Source of the DNA: Liriodendron chinense
Taxonomy: Eukaryota > Streptophyta > Magnoliopsida > Magnoliales > Magnoliaceae
Reading direction: 5' to 3'
DNA length: 64,000 bases
Assembly: GCA_003013855.2 (NCBI GenBank)
Contig: ML058453.1
Coordinates: forward strand, 8,053,861-8,117,860
Shown: positions 34,929 through 41,390 of the stretch, in pieces
Position numbering within the stretch: the first letter of the stretch is position 1
Layout: each line of letters opens with the position of its first letter
Translations under genes and position numbers: made by a program
Notes under the pieces: generated by a model
Seen by the model: the letters and a program-made list of their open reading frames with translations, nothing else
What the model was told of the DNA's origin: nothing
Database searches by the model: none

Positions 34929-36980
34929 CAGATTTCATTCATGTGAGTTAGGTGATTTATTTTTAAACTAGTGGTGACCCATCCTTTTTACACGTGACAA
35001 TATGTAGAGCTATCCGGACCATCCAAATAGTTAGTCTAAATTATCTTAACCATCTATAAATGAGTCTGGATACACATTGCCAAGTGTGAGAAGGATGTGC
35101 CATCACCATTTTAAAAATAAATCACCTAACTCACACGAATGAAATTTATTTTCATTTTAAAAAGACAAACGTGCTCCATAGTGTATGCAATATACGCTAT
35201 GTGATACGTAGCATATGCAATATTGGAAATACGCATTTTATATGCGTTATGTAGCGTGCGCTACATGCTACGCTATTGCACTATTTAAAACATTGATTAT
35301 TAATATGCATGTCCCTAATATCTATCACATTTATATGTATAAGTAATATAAATTGTCTATACTTGTAAAATATGTGTAAGTAATATAAATGAGCTCTATC
35401 GAGCCTAAACGAACCAAACTCTTGCTTTGTTTAATAATCAAACTAAAAAACATTCCTCAAGTTTGATTTCTTTAATAATCAAACGAGCTTTTAATGAGCC
35501 AAACTCGAGCTGTTCATGAATACTTTGGTTCGTGAACCACCCCTAACCTAGGCTCGTGATCAACAAACGCGTTGTTATCAGCTGGAGTTTGAGAACAATA
35601 TATGAATAATTAGTATACTTGAACAAAGTTGACATGCATGTATTAACGGTATTTTTGAGACCTTGTTACTAAAAGATCATTTGTGACTTTAATCTCGAGC
35701 ACTAGTGGGCTTGGATGCTCAAGATTGATTCATCAACTCACAGGATTGAGCTGTTTGACTCTTAAGGAAACTCCAGTCATGTGGGGAAAATGGCCAATCA
35801 ATGGATATGTTGTCCTTCAAATCAGACACATCCATGCGAGTATAGGTTGCAAAGGATGAGTCTAGGACCTTAAAGGTTACATGAGCAAGGTGAAAATAAA
35901 CATCAGCATGATCCCATGCTACTCTATATTCTTATGGTTCAAAAATCTATAAAGAGGCATCAGCTAGTCCTCATATACACTAAACTTCATGTGAGGCGAA
36001 ATGATGTTTGCATGGAAATTCCCAGTCATTTTTAATTTTATGTCACTCTGATGAGAATTGGTACTACTCATAGCCCAATATTTCATCCAAGACTTGATTT
36101 TCTTTGCTTCTCTTTTCCATGATCTGTCATACACTCATCATAATCATCTTGTATTTGTCATACACTGACACAAGAAATTTTATTACCATTTCATGAACTG
36201 TAGCTATTTATGCTTCCAATTTCATCATAATGGATGCAAAACAGAAGAATGACATTTCATGCAATTCCGATTATGAGTGATGGTCTCTTATGCTTTTAGG
36301 GGTTGTTTGGATGCATGGATATGGAATTGGTTCCATGCAACTCTGGGATTCTTGTGTTTGGGTGCCCTGGTTCACTTAAAACTCCAGGACCAATGGAACT
36401 CGCTTTTTATTATTATTATTATTATTATTATCATTATTATTATTATTATTATTATTAAAATAGCCAAATTAGTTATTTCAGAAGAGCAAATATCTTCCTG
36501 GGAACTCTCTTCCACAGAATTCCCATCCAAGTTCAAGTTCCACACATCCAAACAGCCCCTTAATAGTTATTCTTTTCTGCTAATTGCTTGTGTATCGTGT
36601 CGTTACAGGTTACATTTGTTTTTACGAACCAAGTAGATGGGAAGCTTATTCCCATTGAATCAATGAGAAGTTTGAAGGCAAAGGATTTTTCAGGACCAGA
36701 AGACAGCCTCCAACCAAAGAGAAACCACAAACAAAAACTCATGCCACAATCCCTAAGACATCTTGAAATGCATCCTTCCACCCAAACAATCCCAATACAC
36801 CCTTCCAATGAAGATTCTATTAGAAGCTCGTTGCCTACCCAATGCAAGTCTTTGGAGCCTGGTATGGTGAGATTAAAAGGGTTGCGTGCGCCAAGAAAAC
36901 CTCGCATTTTCCATGAGAATCAATTGCCCCTCAAGAGAGCATCTGATGACTTTGATGAACATGACGATGATTTTGCTTGA
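2969..36980 (+). CDS. RAD54: DNA repair and recombination protein RAD54 (Swi2/Snf2 ATPase), 5'-partial
   Basis: RAD54 is a nuclear ATP-driven double-stranded DNA translocase that works with RAD51 in strand invasion and chromatin remodelling during homologous recombination. Twenty exons are seen: 2969-3349, 4540-4626, 4755-4995, 5111-5236, 5325-5381, 5471-5557, 15014-15109, 18659-18709, 22159-22233, 22366-22452, 22798-22889, 22973-23105, 24074-24193, 24289-24402, 24507-24590, 24731-24808, 24892-24950, 25963-26167, 26266-26364 and 36609-36980. Phases agree at every junction and the sum is 2644 nt, giving about 881 residues. Plant RAD54 has about 910 residues, so only roughly the first 50 codons are missing, upstream of the window. 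All catalytic motifs are intact and no exon has a premature stop, so the gene looks functional despite its inflated introns. Exon assignment is by homology to plant RAD54 as I recall it and by splice signals; no transcript was available. Confidence 0.95.
5885..5990 (+). repeat. SINE-like sequence (tRNA-derived head)
   Basis: The stretch holds GGTTTGAGCCC near 5951, which resembles the B box of the internal RNA polymerase III promoter (GGTTCGANTCC). An A-box-like region lies about 45 bp upstream, and an A-rich tail (CAAAAAAGAAAAAAG) ends it. No flanking target duplication was confirmed. It cannot be a tRNA gene because no cloverleaf can be drawn. It could be chance similarity. Confidence 0.35.
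9099..10063 (+). repeat. 5' LTR of the Ty3/gypsy element
   Basis: This 965-bp repeat starts TGATGC and ends GCATCA, a short inverted repeat of the LTR type. It carries a CT microsatellite near 9567-9606 that is shorter in the 3' LTR. A transcription start is likely within it but no TATA box stands out clearly. Confidence 0.9.
10673..12216 (+). pseudogene. gag-pol remnant of the Ty3/gypsy element
   Basis: The frame 10673-11500 begins with an acidic unassigned region. It then aligns with the Ty3/gypsy reverse-transcriptase entrance: QRQFDKLLREEFNKESLS, a degenerate KKHG, PIPHLDDILDIMADAKIYS, and a jump to a fragment like LIYNTYNEKL. The catalytic YVDD-type box and most of the palm are missing. 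The frame 11585-12079 is an integrase C-terminus (DYIMVRIRPERF, GSNVYKMDLP, FNVEDLVHSP). After a stop at 12077 comes a chromodomain-like piece (RYLVKWKNKPSSNSTW, to about 12210), pointing to the chromovirus branch. Internal deletions and stops make it inactive. Confidence 0.88.
12225..13160 (+). repeat. 3' LTR of the Ty3/gypsy element
   Basis: This 936-bp direct repeat of 9099-10063 is preceded by a weak purine tract (GACGAGGAAAA, 12214-12224) in the polypurine-tract position. It differs from the 5' LTR by many point changes, a shorter CT run and small indels. Confidence 0.9.
13217..13559 (-). mobile_element. TRIM (miniature LTR retrotransposon), SMART-like
   Basis: Two direct repeats of about 75 bp (13217-13292 and 13484-13559) start TCAAACAACCACTTTCTC and end near CTAACA/TTAATA. 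On the minus strand they begin TGTTAGAG and end TTTGACA, like LTRs. Beside the upstream minus-strand LTR lies TGGTATCAAAA (complement of 13473-13483), a primer-binding-site-like sequence for tRNA-Met. Beside the other lies a purine run TGCGGGGGAG (complement of 13293-13302) in the polypurine-tract position. The internal part is 191 bp and non-coding. Total 343 bp, close to the smallest known plant LTR elements. A related broken copy is at 39066-40414. Confidence 0.8.
15014..18709 (+). CDS. RAD54: RAD54 isolated exons at 15014-15109 and 18659-18709
   Basis: Two small exons (32 and 17 codons) stand alone between large transposon-filled introns. The first reads TPIICGREPTATAEERALG and ends SVKVNQ. 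The second is FILRRTNALLSNHLPPK, the conserved linker just before ATPase lobe 2. Acceptors are ATAAAG and TTTCAG, and donors GTAATT and GTACGG. The flanking introns are 5558-15013 (9456 bp), 15110-18658 (3549 bp) and 18710-22158 (3449 bp). Both exons are in phase 0 at both ends, so skipping either would keep the frame but delete conserved residues. Confidence 0.93.
15559..16020. mobile_element. Mutator-like MITE, copy A1
   Basis: The core left arm (about 15586-15660, GATGTATGCG...ATCCACACCGTCCATCC) is the inverted complement of the core right arm (about 15930-16000, GGTGGGCCC at the edge). Outer arms GATGTGGCAAA (15559) and TTTGCCACAT (16011-16020) are also inverted. The interior shows the family landmarks: a gtggtgtgg block and TTTATTTGCCATC. 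The true ends may extend to a GCAGATTAG-like sequence at about 16066. Confidence 0.7.
16083..16562. mobile_element. Mutator-like MITE, copy A2
   Basis: The inverted ends are GGATCCACCGAGGTGGGTGG and its imperfect complement ending at 16562. A 12-nt palindrome CCACC-GA-GGTGG (16087-16098) has its counterpart CCACC-TT-GGTGG (16548-16559). Core arms as in the rest of the family. The left outer sequence GAGCAGATTAGG (about 16064) resembles the family's extreme terminus, so the element may start there. Confidence 0.7.
16571..17074. mobile_element. Mutator-like MITE, copy A3, with terminal hairpins
   Basis: The inverted ends begin GCGGATTGCCTGC. Just inside lies a 23-nt hairpin, perfect at the right end (17045-17067, 11-nt arms around one base) and with one mismatch at the left (16578-16600). 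The core arms are a divergent version (GATGTTTTTGAGAAATC) of the family core. It starts 9 bp after copy A2. Confidence 0.72.
17107..17600. mobile_element. Mutator-like MITE, copy A4, with terminal hairpin
   Basis: The left end GGACGCGGGATTGGCTAGTGG and the right end (complement ..GGCGTCG..GGCTAGTG) are inverted. The right subterminal region holds a perfect 22-nt hairpin CCACTAGCCA-CC-TGGCTAGTGG (17554-17575). Core arms (ATCCACGCTGTCCATAC left; ATGGATGGCATGGATAAAA right) match the family. Confidence 0.7.
17602..18146. mobile_element. Mutator-like MITE, copy A5
   Basis: The left end near GGATCGGATCAGTTATTACC is mirrored by the right end GTAATAGCTAATCTGCTCC (to 18146). This is the terminal subtype also seen at 50147, 53972 and 55500. 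The core is typical, with a gtggtgtggtccacctaagatttgg-type block near 17972. The TTAGGGTTAGGG at 18095-18106 is part of the right arm and is not telomeric. Confidence 0.72.
18757..19560 (+). pseudogene. Ty3/gypsy (Athila/Tat-like) protease fragment
   Basis: Two frames (18757-18954 and 18984-19520) separated by a stop and frameshift. The first has LLNLGASVNLILYSVYEQLGLGELKP, where the usual active-site Asp of DLGAS is Asn. The second continues MIEDVIVQVDKFYYPVDFIVLDT, PVILGCPFLATSNAIINCRNRL and a linker ending LPTNLKYIYLG, the point where reverse transcriptase would begin. Nothing downstream continues the polyprotein. No LTRs are seen, so this is a truncated fragment just downstream of RAD54 exon 18659-18709. 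It is followed by an A/G-rich run (19813-19865). Confidence 0.88.
19561..22158 (+). other. Remainder of the RAD54 intron 18710-22158
   Basis: AT-rich intron with no gene. It contains a (AAAAAG)n-like low-complexity run at about 19813-19865, unassigned repeats, an A-run at 21418-21435 beside a short duplicated phrase (CTCCATAATTAACAAA at about 21394 and 21437), and the minus-strand LINE tail at 21665-21885. A short (TA)n run lies near 21653-21664. Confidence 0.6.
21665..21885 (-). mobile_element. LINE 3' end, truncated
   Basis: Read on the minus strand this encodes VEAAACISQRIRLMVLEWAAS followed by a stop. That is the C-terminal style of plant L1 ORF2. A pyrimidine-rich 3' tail with TTAATATATTTCAGTTATATTTCAAAAAAATA follows, a common L1 3' end. 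The rest of the element is absent, as expected of 5'-truncated LINE insertions. Confidence 0.6.
22159..26364 (+). CDS. RAD54: RAD54 exons 22159-26364: ATPase lobe 2 and start of the C-terminal region
   Basis: Eleven exons. In order they encode IVEVVCCKLTPLQSELYYHF, a segment ending ALKKLCNHPK, LIYDTIRSGG, GKMHVLARLLAHLRQKTDDR with VLVSNYTQ (motif IV region), LDGTTSIGKRQ, KAGGCGLNLIGGNRL (motif V), FDPDWNPANDKQ, and AAARVWRDGQKK (motif VI with its arginine finger). Then come GTIEEKVYQRQMSKEGL, a CxxC pair in MNCIRCK, and GTPLEEDLGSWGHH. Two codons are split across introns: Arg at 22889/22973 and Arg at 24950/25963. Intron 23106-24073 contains a local tandem duplication, and intron 24951-25962 a SINE-like sequence. 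Confidence 0.95.
23586..23951 (+). repeat. Tandem duplication of a small hairpin-forming unit
   Basis: Two copies with a period of about 198 bp (starting at 23586 and 23786) lie in RAD54 intron 23106-24073. Each has CTCTAGTTGATTG...ATCAAGCAT, then CTGAGGTATAATAAAATGTGCA, then AATGCTTGACCCAATC. The first and last parts are inverted complements, so each copy can fold into a hairpin with arms of about 25 nt. The copies are highly similar. T-rich runs precede each copy. Confidence 0.85.
25607..25727 (+). repeat. SINE-like sequence
   Basis: The stretch holds GGTTAGAGGAC (A-box-like, near 25617), AGGTTTAAGTCC (B-box-like, near 25649) and an A-rich tail made of AAATAAATAAATAAAT. The spacing fits a tRNA-derived SINE. 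It lies in RAD54 intron 24951-25962. No target duplication was confirmed. Confidence 0.4.
27541..27574. repeat. (TA)n microsatellite
   Basis: A pure TA run of about 34 bp abutting the left side of the hairpin element at 27575. A second TA run abuts its right side. Confidence 0.95.
27575..27903. mobile_element. Long foldback (hairpin) MITE inside a TA microsatellite
   Basis: The left arm (27578-27727) and right arm (27755-27903) are inverted complements over about 150 bp, separated by a loop of about 27 bp. The innermost 70-80 bp (for example CACGTGATGCAGCACCT and CCCAGATTTCAACCTGATCC) are almost perfectly paired; the outer parts carry several mismatches. TA runs on both sides fit a TA target site (Tc1/mariner or a TA-preferring element), though microsatellite flanks make the duplication uninformative. 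The element is in a transcribed intron, so its RNA could form a long hairpin. Confidence 0.85.
27905..27965. repeat. (TA)n microsatellite
   Basis: An uninterrupted TA run of about 61 bp between the hairpin element and the family B MITE. Confidence 0.95.
27966..28473. mobile_element. Foldback MITE, family B, copy 1
   Basis: The left end GGGAAATGGTACTATGAGG is mirrored by a right end ending CTCGACCTCATAG at 28473, where a GT microsatellite begins. Inside the left end lie a perfect 16-nt palindrome (27979-27994) and an overlapping perfect 23-nt hairpin (27989-28011). The interior has CCCACCATGATGTGG-type core arms and a TGGTGTGGCCCACCTAAGT block, like family A but with different ends. The second copy is at 57628-58111. 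Confidence 0.75.
28474..28522. repeat. (GT)n microsatellite
   Basis: A pure GT run of about 49 bp that replaces the outermost bases of the right end of the family B MITE. Confidence 0.95.
30048..31664. mobile_element. Probable solo LTR inside the hAT element
   Basis: The segment starts TGTTTGCTCACCTC and ends GACCTCAACA, so it has TG...CA ends with a TGTT/AACA inverted repeat. It is flanked by perfect 5-bp duplications TTTAG (30043-30047 and 31665-31669). No internal region or second LTR is present and no coding frame is visible. It contains a run of about 24 C (31281-31304) and a repeated GACCGGTCG-like phrase (about 31170-31220). Length 1617 bp. A solo LTR left by recombination is the simplest reading. 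Confidence 0.65.
31831..34196 (+). pseudogene. hAT transposase (BED finger, DUF659, hAT C-terminal), broken
   Basis: A BED-type zinc finger begins at 31831 (DLGWKYG, a VCDLC cysteine pair, RHKQH histidines) and is broken by a stop at 31879. A basic/acidic linker follows (to 32214). Then comes the DUF659 region: FNTVKMKGFKVVVEAIGQFG, VDGWTDRSGRTLINFL near 32530 and WTTCAIHCVDLML near 32778. The RNase H-like C-terminus ends in the dimerisation segment KDPTLQKLAMRILGF and CKCNWSTFESV (about 33668-33765). Several stops and frameshifts lie between. The last frame continues into an unusually acidic tail (EEDTRPLDVDEQL...DDSDDDGGG) that ends at 34196. Confidence 0.9.
34757..35299. mobile_element. 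MITE with TTA target duplication (PIF/Harbinger-like)
   Basis: The inverted ends are TAATCAATGTTTTAAATAG and its complement, flanked by TTA at 34754-34756 and 35300-35302. The arms pair over much of the 543 bp (TAGCGTA-type repeats outside, CACCTAACTC/GAGTTAGGTG inside). A T-run/A-run (34889-34928) lies in the left arm. It interrupts the loop of the foldback element 28611-35545. The 3-bp TTA duplication favours PIF/Harbinger. Confidence 0.75.
36298..36561. mobile_element. hAT-like MITE next to the last RAD54 exon
   Basis: The left end AGGGGTTGTTTGGATGCATGG and right end CATCCAAACAGCCCCTT are inverted complements of the TGTTTGGATG class. A (TTA)n microsatellite (36408-36458) fills the centre. 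No clear duplication. The element ends about 47 bp before the splice acceptor at 36608, leaving only a short native polypyrimidine stretch (TTATTCTTTTCTGC). Confidence 0.7.
36609..36980 (+). CDS. RAD54: RAD54 last exon and stop codon
   Basis: This exon follows TCGTTACAG and opens with VTFVFTNQVDGKLIPIES, the conserved start of the plant RAD54 C-terminal tail. It continues with a basic, Pro/Ser-rich variable stretch and ends DDFDEHDDDFA followed by TGA at 36978-36980. An acidic DDDF ending is typical of plant RAD54. The exon lies 10,244 bp after the previous one (26365-36608), across nested transposons. A MITE-like element ends only about 47 bp before the acceptor. The 3' UTR should start at 36981; I see no clear AATAAA signal close by. 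Confidence 0.93.
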   Translation, partial: VTFVFTNQVDGKLIPIESMRSLKAKDFSGPEDSLQPKRNHKQKLMPQSLRHLEMHPSTQTIPIHPSNEDSIRSSLPTQCKSLEPGMVRLKGLRAPRKPRIFHENQLPLKRASDDFDEHDDDFA

Positions 36981-38088
36981 TCTTTTTGGCCACTTAAAAT
37001 GTAGTTTTTTCCATTTTTTCAATGGAAAAAAGATGGTGGGAATTGGGATGTGGGGAAAAGACCCATGACCCACGGCGATTACCTGGTGGGAGATATGGGG
37101 GCTTGATATAGGAAACCTACCAGGCTGTCCTTAAAACAAAAGGCCGCTGCATATTGCCAAGCTTCTAAGAACTTTCTTACGAATAGGACAAGGCCATGTT
37201 GGAGCCTCGGGCTTAATTGTGACAAGTGGGGCCCATGGTTTGATATTGCATTTGGCGATGCATGGACATGCCCCAATAGTCTCCCAGGTTGGAAGTACCT
37301 AGCCACCAATCCAGAGACTTCATTTTTGGTTGAACCCTTGCTGTATTTCTATTCTTAACGGAGTAAATGTAGGCTGCAAGTTGAAACAATGTGGTTTGTA
37401 CTAATGAGGCCATGGCGGGATGCCATAGACCCATGATCTATGATCTATATCGAATCATGGACCTCACTTATCAGAACTGAAAACATGTCAGTGCCTTGAT
37501 CTACAGAATTGATGGTAGATCAATGCACACCCTTAGAATACCCTTTGCTCTTGATTCTAAGGGATTGTTTGGTTTTTGAGAAATTCATTCCCTGGTGTCT
37601 ATGTTACCTGGGGAGTTTTATTCGGTTGACGTACTTTATTTCTTGGAAAAACTAGGGAGAAGTCTAAAATTCTGTTTAATTTCCTCAGATTTTCCATTTC
37701 ATAGCTAAAATGCTAAGGCAGCTTTTATGAGGAAAACCTTATATTGAAATTCTGCAGGAATGTAGAAACCAACAACAAAACACAAGTGTGAACCAATCAT
37801 GATTTTGGTAAAAACCAAGGACTTGCTAAGCCAAGAAATATGGAGACCAACAACCAAATACCCCCCAAGTCTCTCTGATTTGGTGGTGGGCTTGTAAGTT
37901 TTTTTTTTTTTTTTTTTTTCCTGGTTGTTGTTGTTGTTGTTGTTGTATCTAAGGCCCATCGCCCTTGGCCATCCATGATGATTGATGGGTAGTGTTTGTA
38001 GTATTACAAGTATAATTGGTTGAGGATATGGAAATATATTGAAAATGCATTGCGGATTGAGGGAATCATGGGGAAATGGTGGAATTTT
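36981..38088. other. RAD54 3' flank and intergenic DNA
   Basis: It begins with the presumed RAD54 3' UTR (no clear AATAAA). A MITE-like region starts about 37558 (GGGATTGTTTGGTTTTTGAG) and is answered near 37845-37865 by AACAACCAAATACCCCCC. Then follow a T run (37898-37919) and a (TTG)n run (37923-37946). No gene-like frame is seen. Confidence 0.5.
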
Positions 38089-38681
38089 TAGGGCCTGTTT
38101 GGATGGAAGGAATCTATGGTAACGTGGTGTGTTCCATTTGTAAATGGGTAATGATTATCACTACCATAGTAATATGAAGTAAAGCTGTATGTAATGCCAA
38201 TACCCCTCTAGTTGGTTTAAATTTTTTTATATGCATGTAATGTACTCGCGTGATTGGATACATATGGATATAACTTGCTTAGCATGTGTTATATCCACAC
38301 CGTCCATCCATTTTGCAATATCATTCTAGGGCATGACTCCAAATATCAGCTCCATCCAACACTTCTGTGTTGCAGGAAGTTTTTAATGGCAGGAGTTCAA
38401 TCCCCATTGCTTATGTGGTGTGGTCTATTTCCATTTTGGATGTGGCTCATTTTTTGCTTCTTTCAACGGAATGATCTCGCAAGATGCATGAATGATGTGG
38501 ATATATCACATGTATCATGGTGGGGCCTATGAAACTATGCCACATCAACACAACTCTGCCCACCGCATTTCGACGAAATCTGATAATTTGACAGCTTGGT
38601 TTATCCAATTGGCTACAAGGAATAATAATGAAAGTTTTACAATGCATTACTACGGAACTCGGTAATCCAAATAGACCCTTA
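38089..38681. mobile_element. hAT-like MITE carrying a nested family A remnant
   Basis: The ends TTAGGGCCTGTTTGGATGG and TCCAAATAGACCCTTAA are inverted complements. Inside, about 38285-38545 shows the family A core arms (ATATCCACACCGTCCATCC left; GGATATATCACATGTATCATGG right) with a shortened interior. This is a MITE within a MITE. Confidence 0.65.
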
Positions 38682-39097
38682 ATGAACTTTAGGAGATGCT
38701 AAAAAACACATTTGCATGCTTATGAATACAATAATTGTAAAAAATATGCATATATAACAAGTTTTCCTTTAATGGGACTTGGGGAAATATTGGTGAAATA
38801 CAGGGAAAATGGTGGAGATTTTTAATGATACTTCAGCAAATGCTAAAATACACATGGGTGTATCAATCCAACCGTCTATGCATGTAAGCACACGCATAAA
38901 TACAAACACATGCATGTTCCATCTAACATCTATGCATGCATGCATACAATGACACAAGATACACACATCCATGATCTATCTGTCCATAAATGCATGCTTA
39001 CATTTACATTCATCAACCAACCTTCCATTCAACCATTCATTTATCCATCCGCACATGTACCCCCATCTATCAATGTATATTGAGGGACTTCAACACT

Positions 39098-39663
39098 TAT
39101 GGCGGTCAATGAATCAGATTCGGACTGGATCAGGGTTGATCCCAAATCTAATCCAATTAAGGATTTACATGATCCGAATTCCATCTGTTTAAATTTTTTG
39201 AAATTTGAATCTGTTCTGATGTAAAGGTGCAGTGCCAACAACCGGAGATTTGACGGAATTCGATGGCTAGGTAGAGAGAGATGGGTGTTTGGGTAGGAGA
39301 GATGGGAGAAAACGGTATGGTGGGAGGGATCGCGGTCGAGGAAGGATGTGAGAGAGAGGGTTACGTCTTCAACCATGGTTTTAAAGGAGGAGGAGGAGAG
39401 AGAGGATGAGAAAGGTCGAGAAGCTAGAGAGGAAGGTGATGAAGGATTGCTGGATAACGTGCATCGTGGTTCGCAGATTTAGATTGGGGTATGGCTTAGA
39501 TCTCCAAACGCTGGCACTGCTTAGAAAATCGTTCTCCTCTCTTAAGGTGTAAATGTGGATTGAATCAGGTTAATTCGAATCCGATCCATTGAACTGATTA
39601 ATGATCTGAATTTGATTAAATTTGATCAAATTCGGACCATGATCTAATCCGTTGACAGCCCTA
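39098..39663. mobile_element. hAT-type MITE inside the TRIM (566 bp)
   Basis: The ends TATGGCGGTCAATGAATC and GTTGACAGCCCTA are imperfect inverted repeats. The flanks TCAACACT (39090-39097) and TTAACACT (39664-39671) are 8-bp duplications with one mismatch. The interior has mirrored phrases such as GATTTGATC / GATCAAAT and is purine-rich around 39260-39430. Confidence 0.75.
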
Positions 39664-39713
39664 TTAACACTCCTCCATGGAAGAATATGTATGACTATGA
39701 TACCATGCCAAAC

Positions 39714-40338
39714 TAGGGCTTAAAGTTGGGCGGGTTCAACCCAACCAACCCGTGACCGAGCCGACATTGGGTTGGGCTTGGGTAGGAAGTATTGAACCCG
39801 ATCTCGAGCTTGAGTTATGAAAACATTTACTCGATGAAGTTTGGGTCAGGCTTGAGTTGAGGTCTTGGATTGCCCAACCCAACCCGAACTCGATCTATAT
39901 ACGAGTTACTTATAATTTTATTATAATTTAGTTAAGTAAACTTATTAGTTTATATTACTTTAGTAAATAAAATTATAATGTTTAAATTTTGATATGCTTG
40001 AATTTGAAATCTTGAATGTTAAAGGAGTAGTTATCCTACATTTTAACTTATTTGTTTAGAAAAAAGTGAAGTGCTTTATTTAAATAACTACATATATAAT
40101 TAATAAAGTACAAAAAATAAGGTGTGTATCAAAACATAACAGACTAATGTAATAATGAAAATATTAGCATGTATCAACCTGATCAACCTGACCGCGCCCA
40201 CTTGGGTTACGCATGGGTTGAGAATTCCCAACTCGAGGTTAGGTTGGGTTGGGTTGGATTAGGATTAAGGTAAAGGAACCTTGGCTTGGGTTAGGATTGA
40301 GCACAAACCTGACCTAACCCGCCGGACTTTGAGCCCTA
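39714..40338. mobile_element. hAT-type MITE inside the TRIM LTR (625 bp)
   Basis: The ends TAGGGCTTAAAGTTGGGCGG and its complement ending GACTTTGAGCCCTA, flanked by perfect 8-bp duplications TGCCAAAC (39706-39713 and 40339-40346). The duplicated bases belong to the conserved TRIM LTR start, which proves the insertion. Mirrored GGGTTGGG / CCCAACCC blocks occupy both arms. Confidence 0.88.
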
Positions 40339-40414
40339 TGCCAAACAACCACTTGCTCTAAAAATTTGAGCTGTTAGTGGATGGTGTATCAGTGTATATA
40401 AAGGGACTTCAACA

Positions 40415-41390
40415 TCTACAGTTCAGCCAACTGCATGCATTCAATCGGAAACAAGAACCACTGATTGTAAAGCGAGAGCAACCCACCCAGTGAAGTGTCC
40501 GGATCATAGAAAGAAGACCGTTGATCTGATGTGGCCCGGCCGGTCCTGAGTCCTGAACCCTTGATCAGTGACCTGCACGAAAAACATTAATAAACAATTC
40601 ATCAACCGTCCACATTCAAGCGAAAAAAAAAGGGTTAAAGATCGGGCCAGGATCTTTTGGCTTGGGTGATTCTTGGTGCATCCCATCATTGTGGCACCCA
40701 TCAAATCAACGGTCTACATTACCGAACAGTGGGCCCCACATGTAAGGAATCTTGCGCCTCATCAGACTAGGGCCCTATATAACTCTAGCCTAGATGCAAA
40801 AGGAAATAATCAGATTCCCCATTAAACAAGTGTTTTCAGCCGTTGATTTTACTAGGGAAAAGGCCCACAATGAGAGCACAACAAGCCCACTAAACCAGCT
40901 CTCTAATAATCAAAAGAAATTGATACCTACACCCACAAAAATAATAGACTCGCTCTTCCTTCCTTACATGGTAATACAGCAGTGCAACTATTCTACTATT
41001 TTACTACCAAAAGTTAAAAAAAAGGGGGGGTGTGTTATCAATAAGGGTGGGGGTATATGTAGTGGGCCCCACAACTAAAATAGCACCTATTGCTAACAAG
41101 ATAGCAGACCAGAAAAGTGATAGCACCCTCTTCTCTATCCTTAGACAGTCATGACTTTGACCGGTCCAACAAAAGCTCAGATAGATGCACACCATTCTGC
41201 CACGTGTTGATCGCCCATTTGCCCCACACGGGTTCCTCAAAAAATGGTAGGCATGTGAGTGACAGCGGTGTCTTTTGGTGGAAGTAAAAGCCCCACCTAC
41301 ACATCACCACCCCTTTTATTTCCCATTAGTCAATCCCATACCCAACCTAGCCCTATTTTAATATTAATAATAATAAAAAAAGGACGAGTG
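40415..41390. other. Intergenic, no gene recognised
   Basis: Moderately AT-rich with G/C runs near 41024-41060 (a GGGGGGG run and a TGGGCCCCAC fragment of the family core). No conserved reading frame or RNA gene is visible. Confidence 0.5.

Larger units (their letters stand above)
28611..35545. mobile_element. Foldback element, outer host of a hAT transposon and a second MITE
   Basis: The ends are TAGGGGTGGTTAATGAACC (28611) and GTGAACCACCCCTA (to 35545). The arms are long inverted complements. The left arm is 28611-28710 plus 34593-34756, and the right arm is 35303-35545. Shared phrases include AAAGCTCGTTTGA, TTTAGGCTCGATAGAG and ATAAATTGTCTATACTTGT. The hAT element interrupts the left arm and the TTA-flanked MITE sits at the loop. 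The element's own sequence is therefore only about 510 bp. No clear target duplication was found. Confidence 0.8.
26365..36608 (+). other. RAD54 10.2-kb intron: repeat content
   Basis: The donor is GAG/GTGTGT and the acceptor TTACAG/GTTACA. In order: unassigned intron sequence (26365-27540, nothing recognisable); (TA)n; a long hairpin element (27575-27903); (TA)n; a foldback MITE of family B (27966-28473); (GT)n; an outer foldback element (28611-35545) holding a complete hAT transposon and a TTA-flanked MITE; plain sequence (35546-36297); and a MITE-like element (36298-36561) next to the acceptor. Confidence 0.8.
39066..40414 (-). mobile_element. Second TRIM copy, split by two MITEs
   Basis: A left LTR remnant (39066-39095, ATCAATGTATATTGAGGGAC) and a right LTR (39706-39713 plus 40347-40414, CAAACAACCACTTGCTC...GGGACTTCAACA) match the 75-bp LTRs of the TRIM at 13217. 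The internal remnant 39672-39705 includes GATACCA, the complement of the primer-binding site. Removing the two insertions (39098-39663 and 39714-40338, each with an 8-bp duplication) leaves an element of about 140 bp, so part of the first LTR and interior is also lost. Confidence 0.7.
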
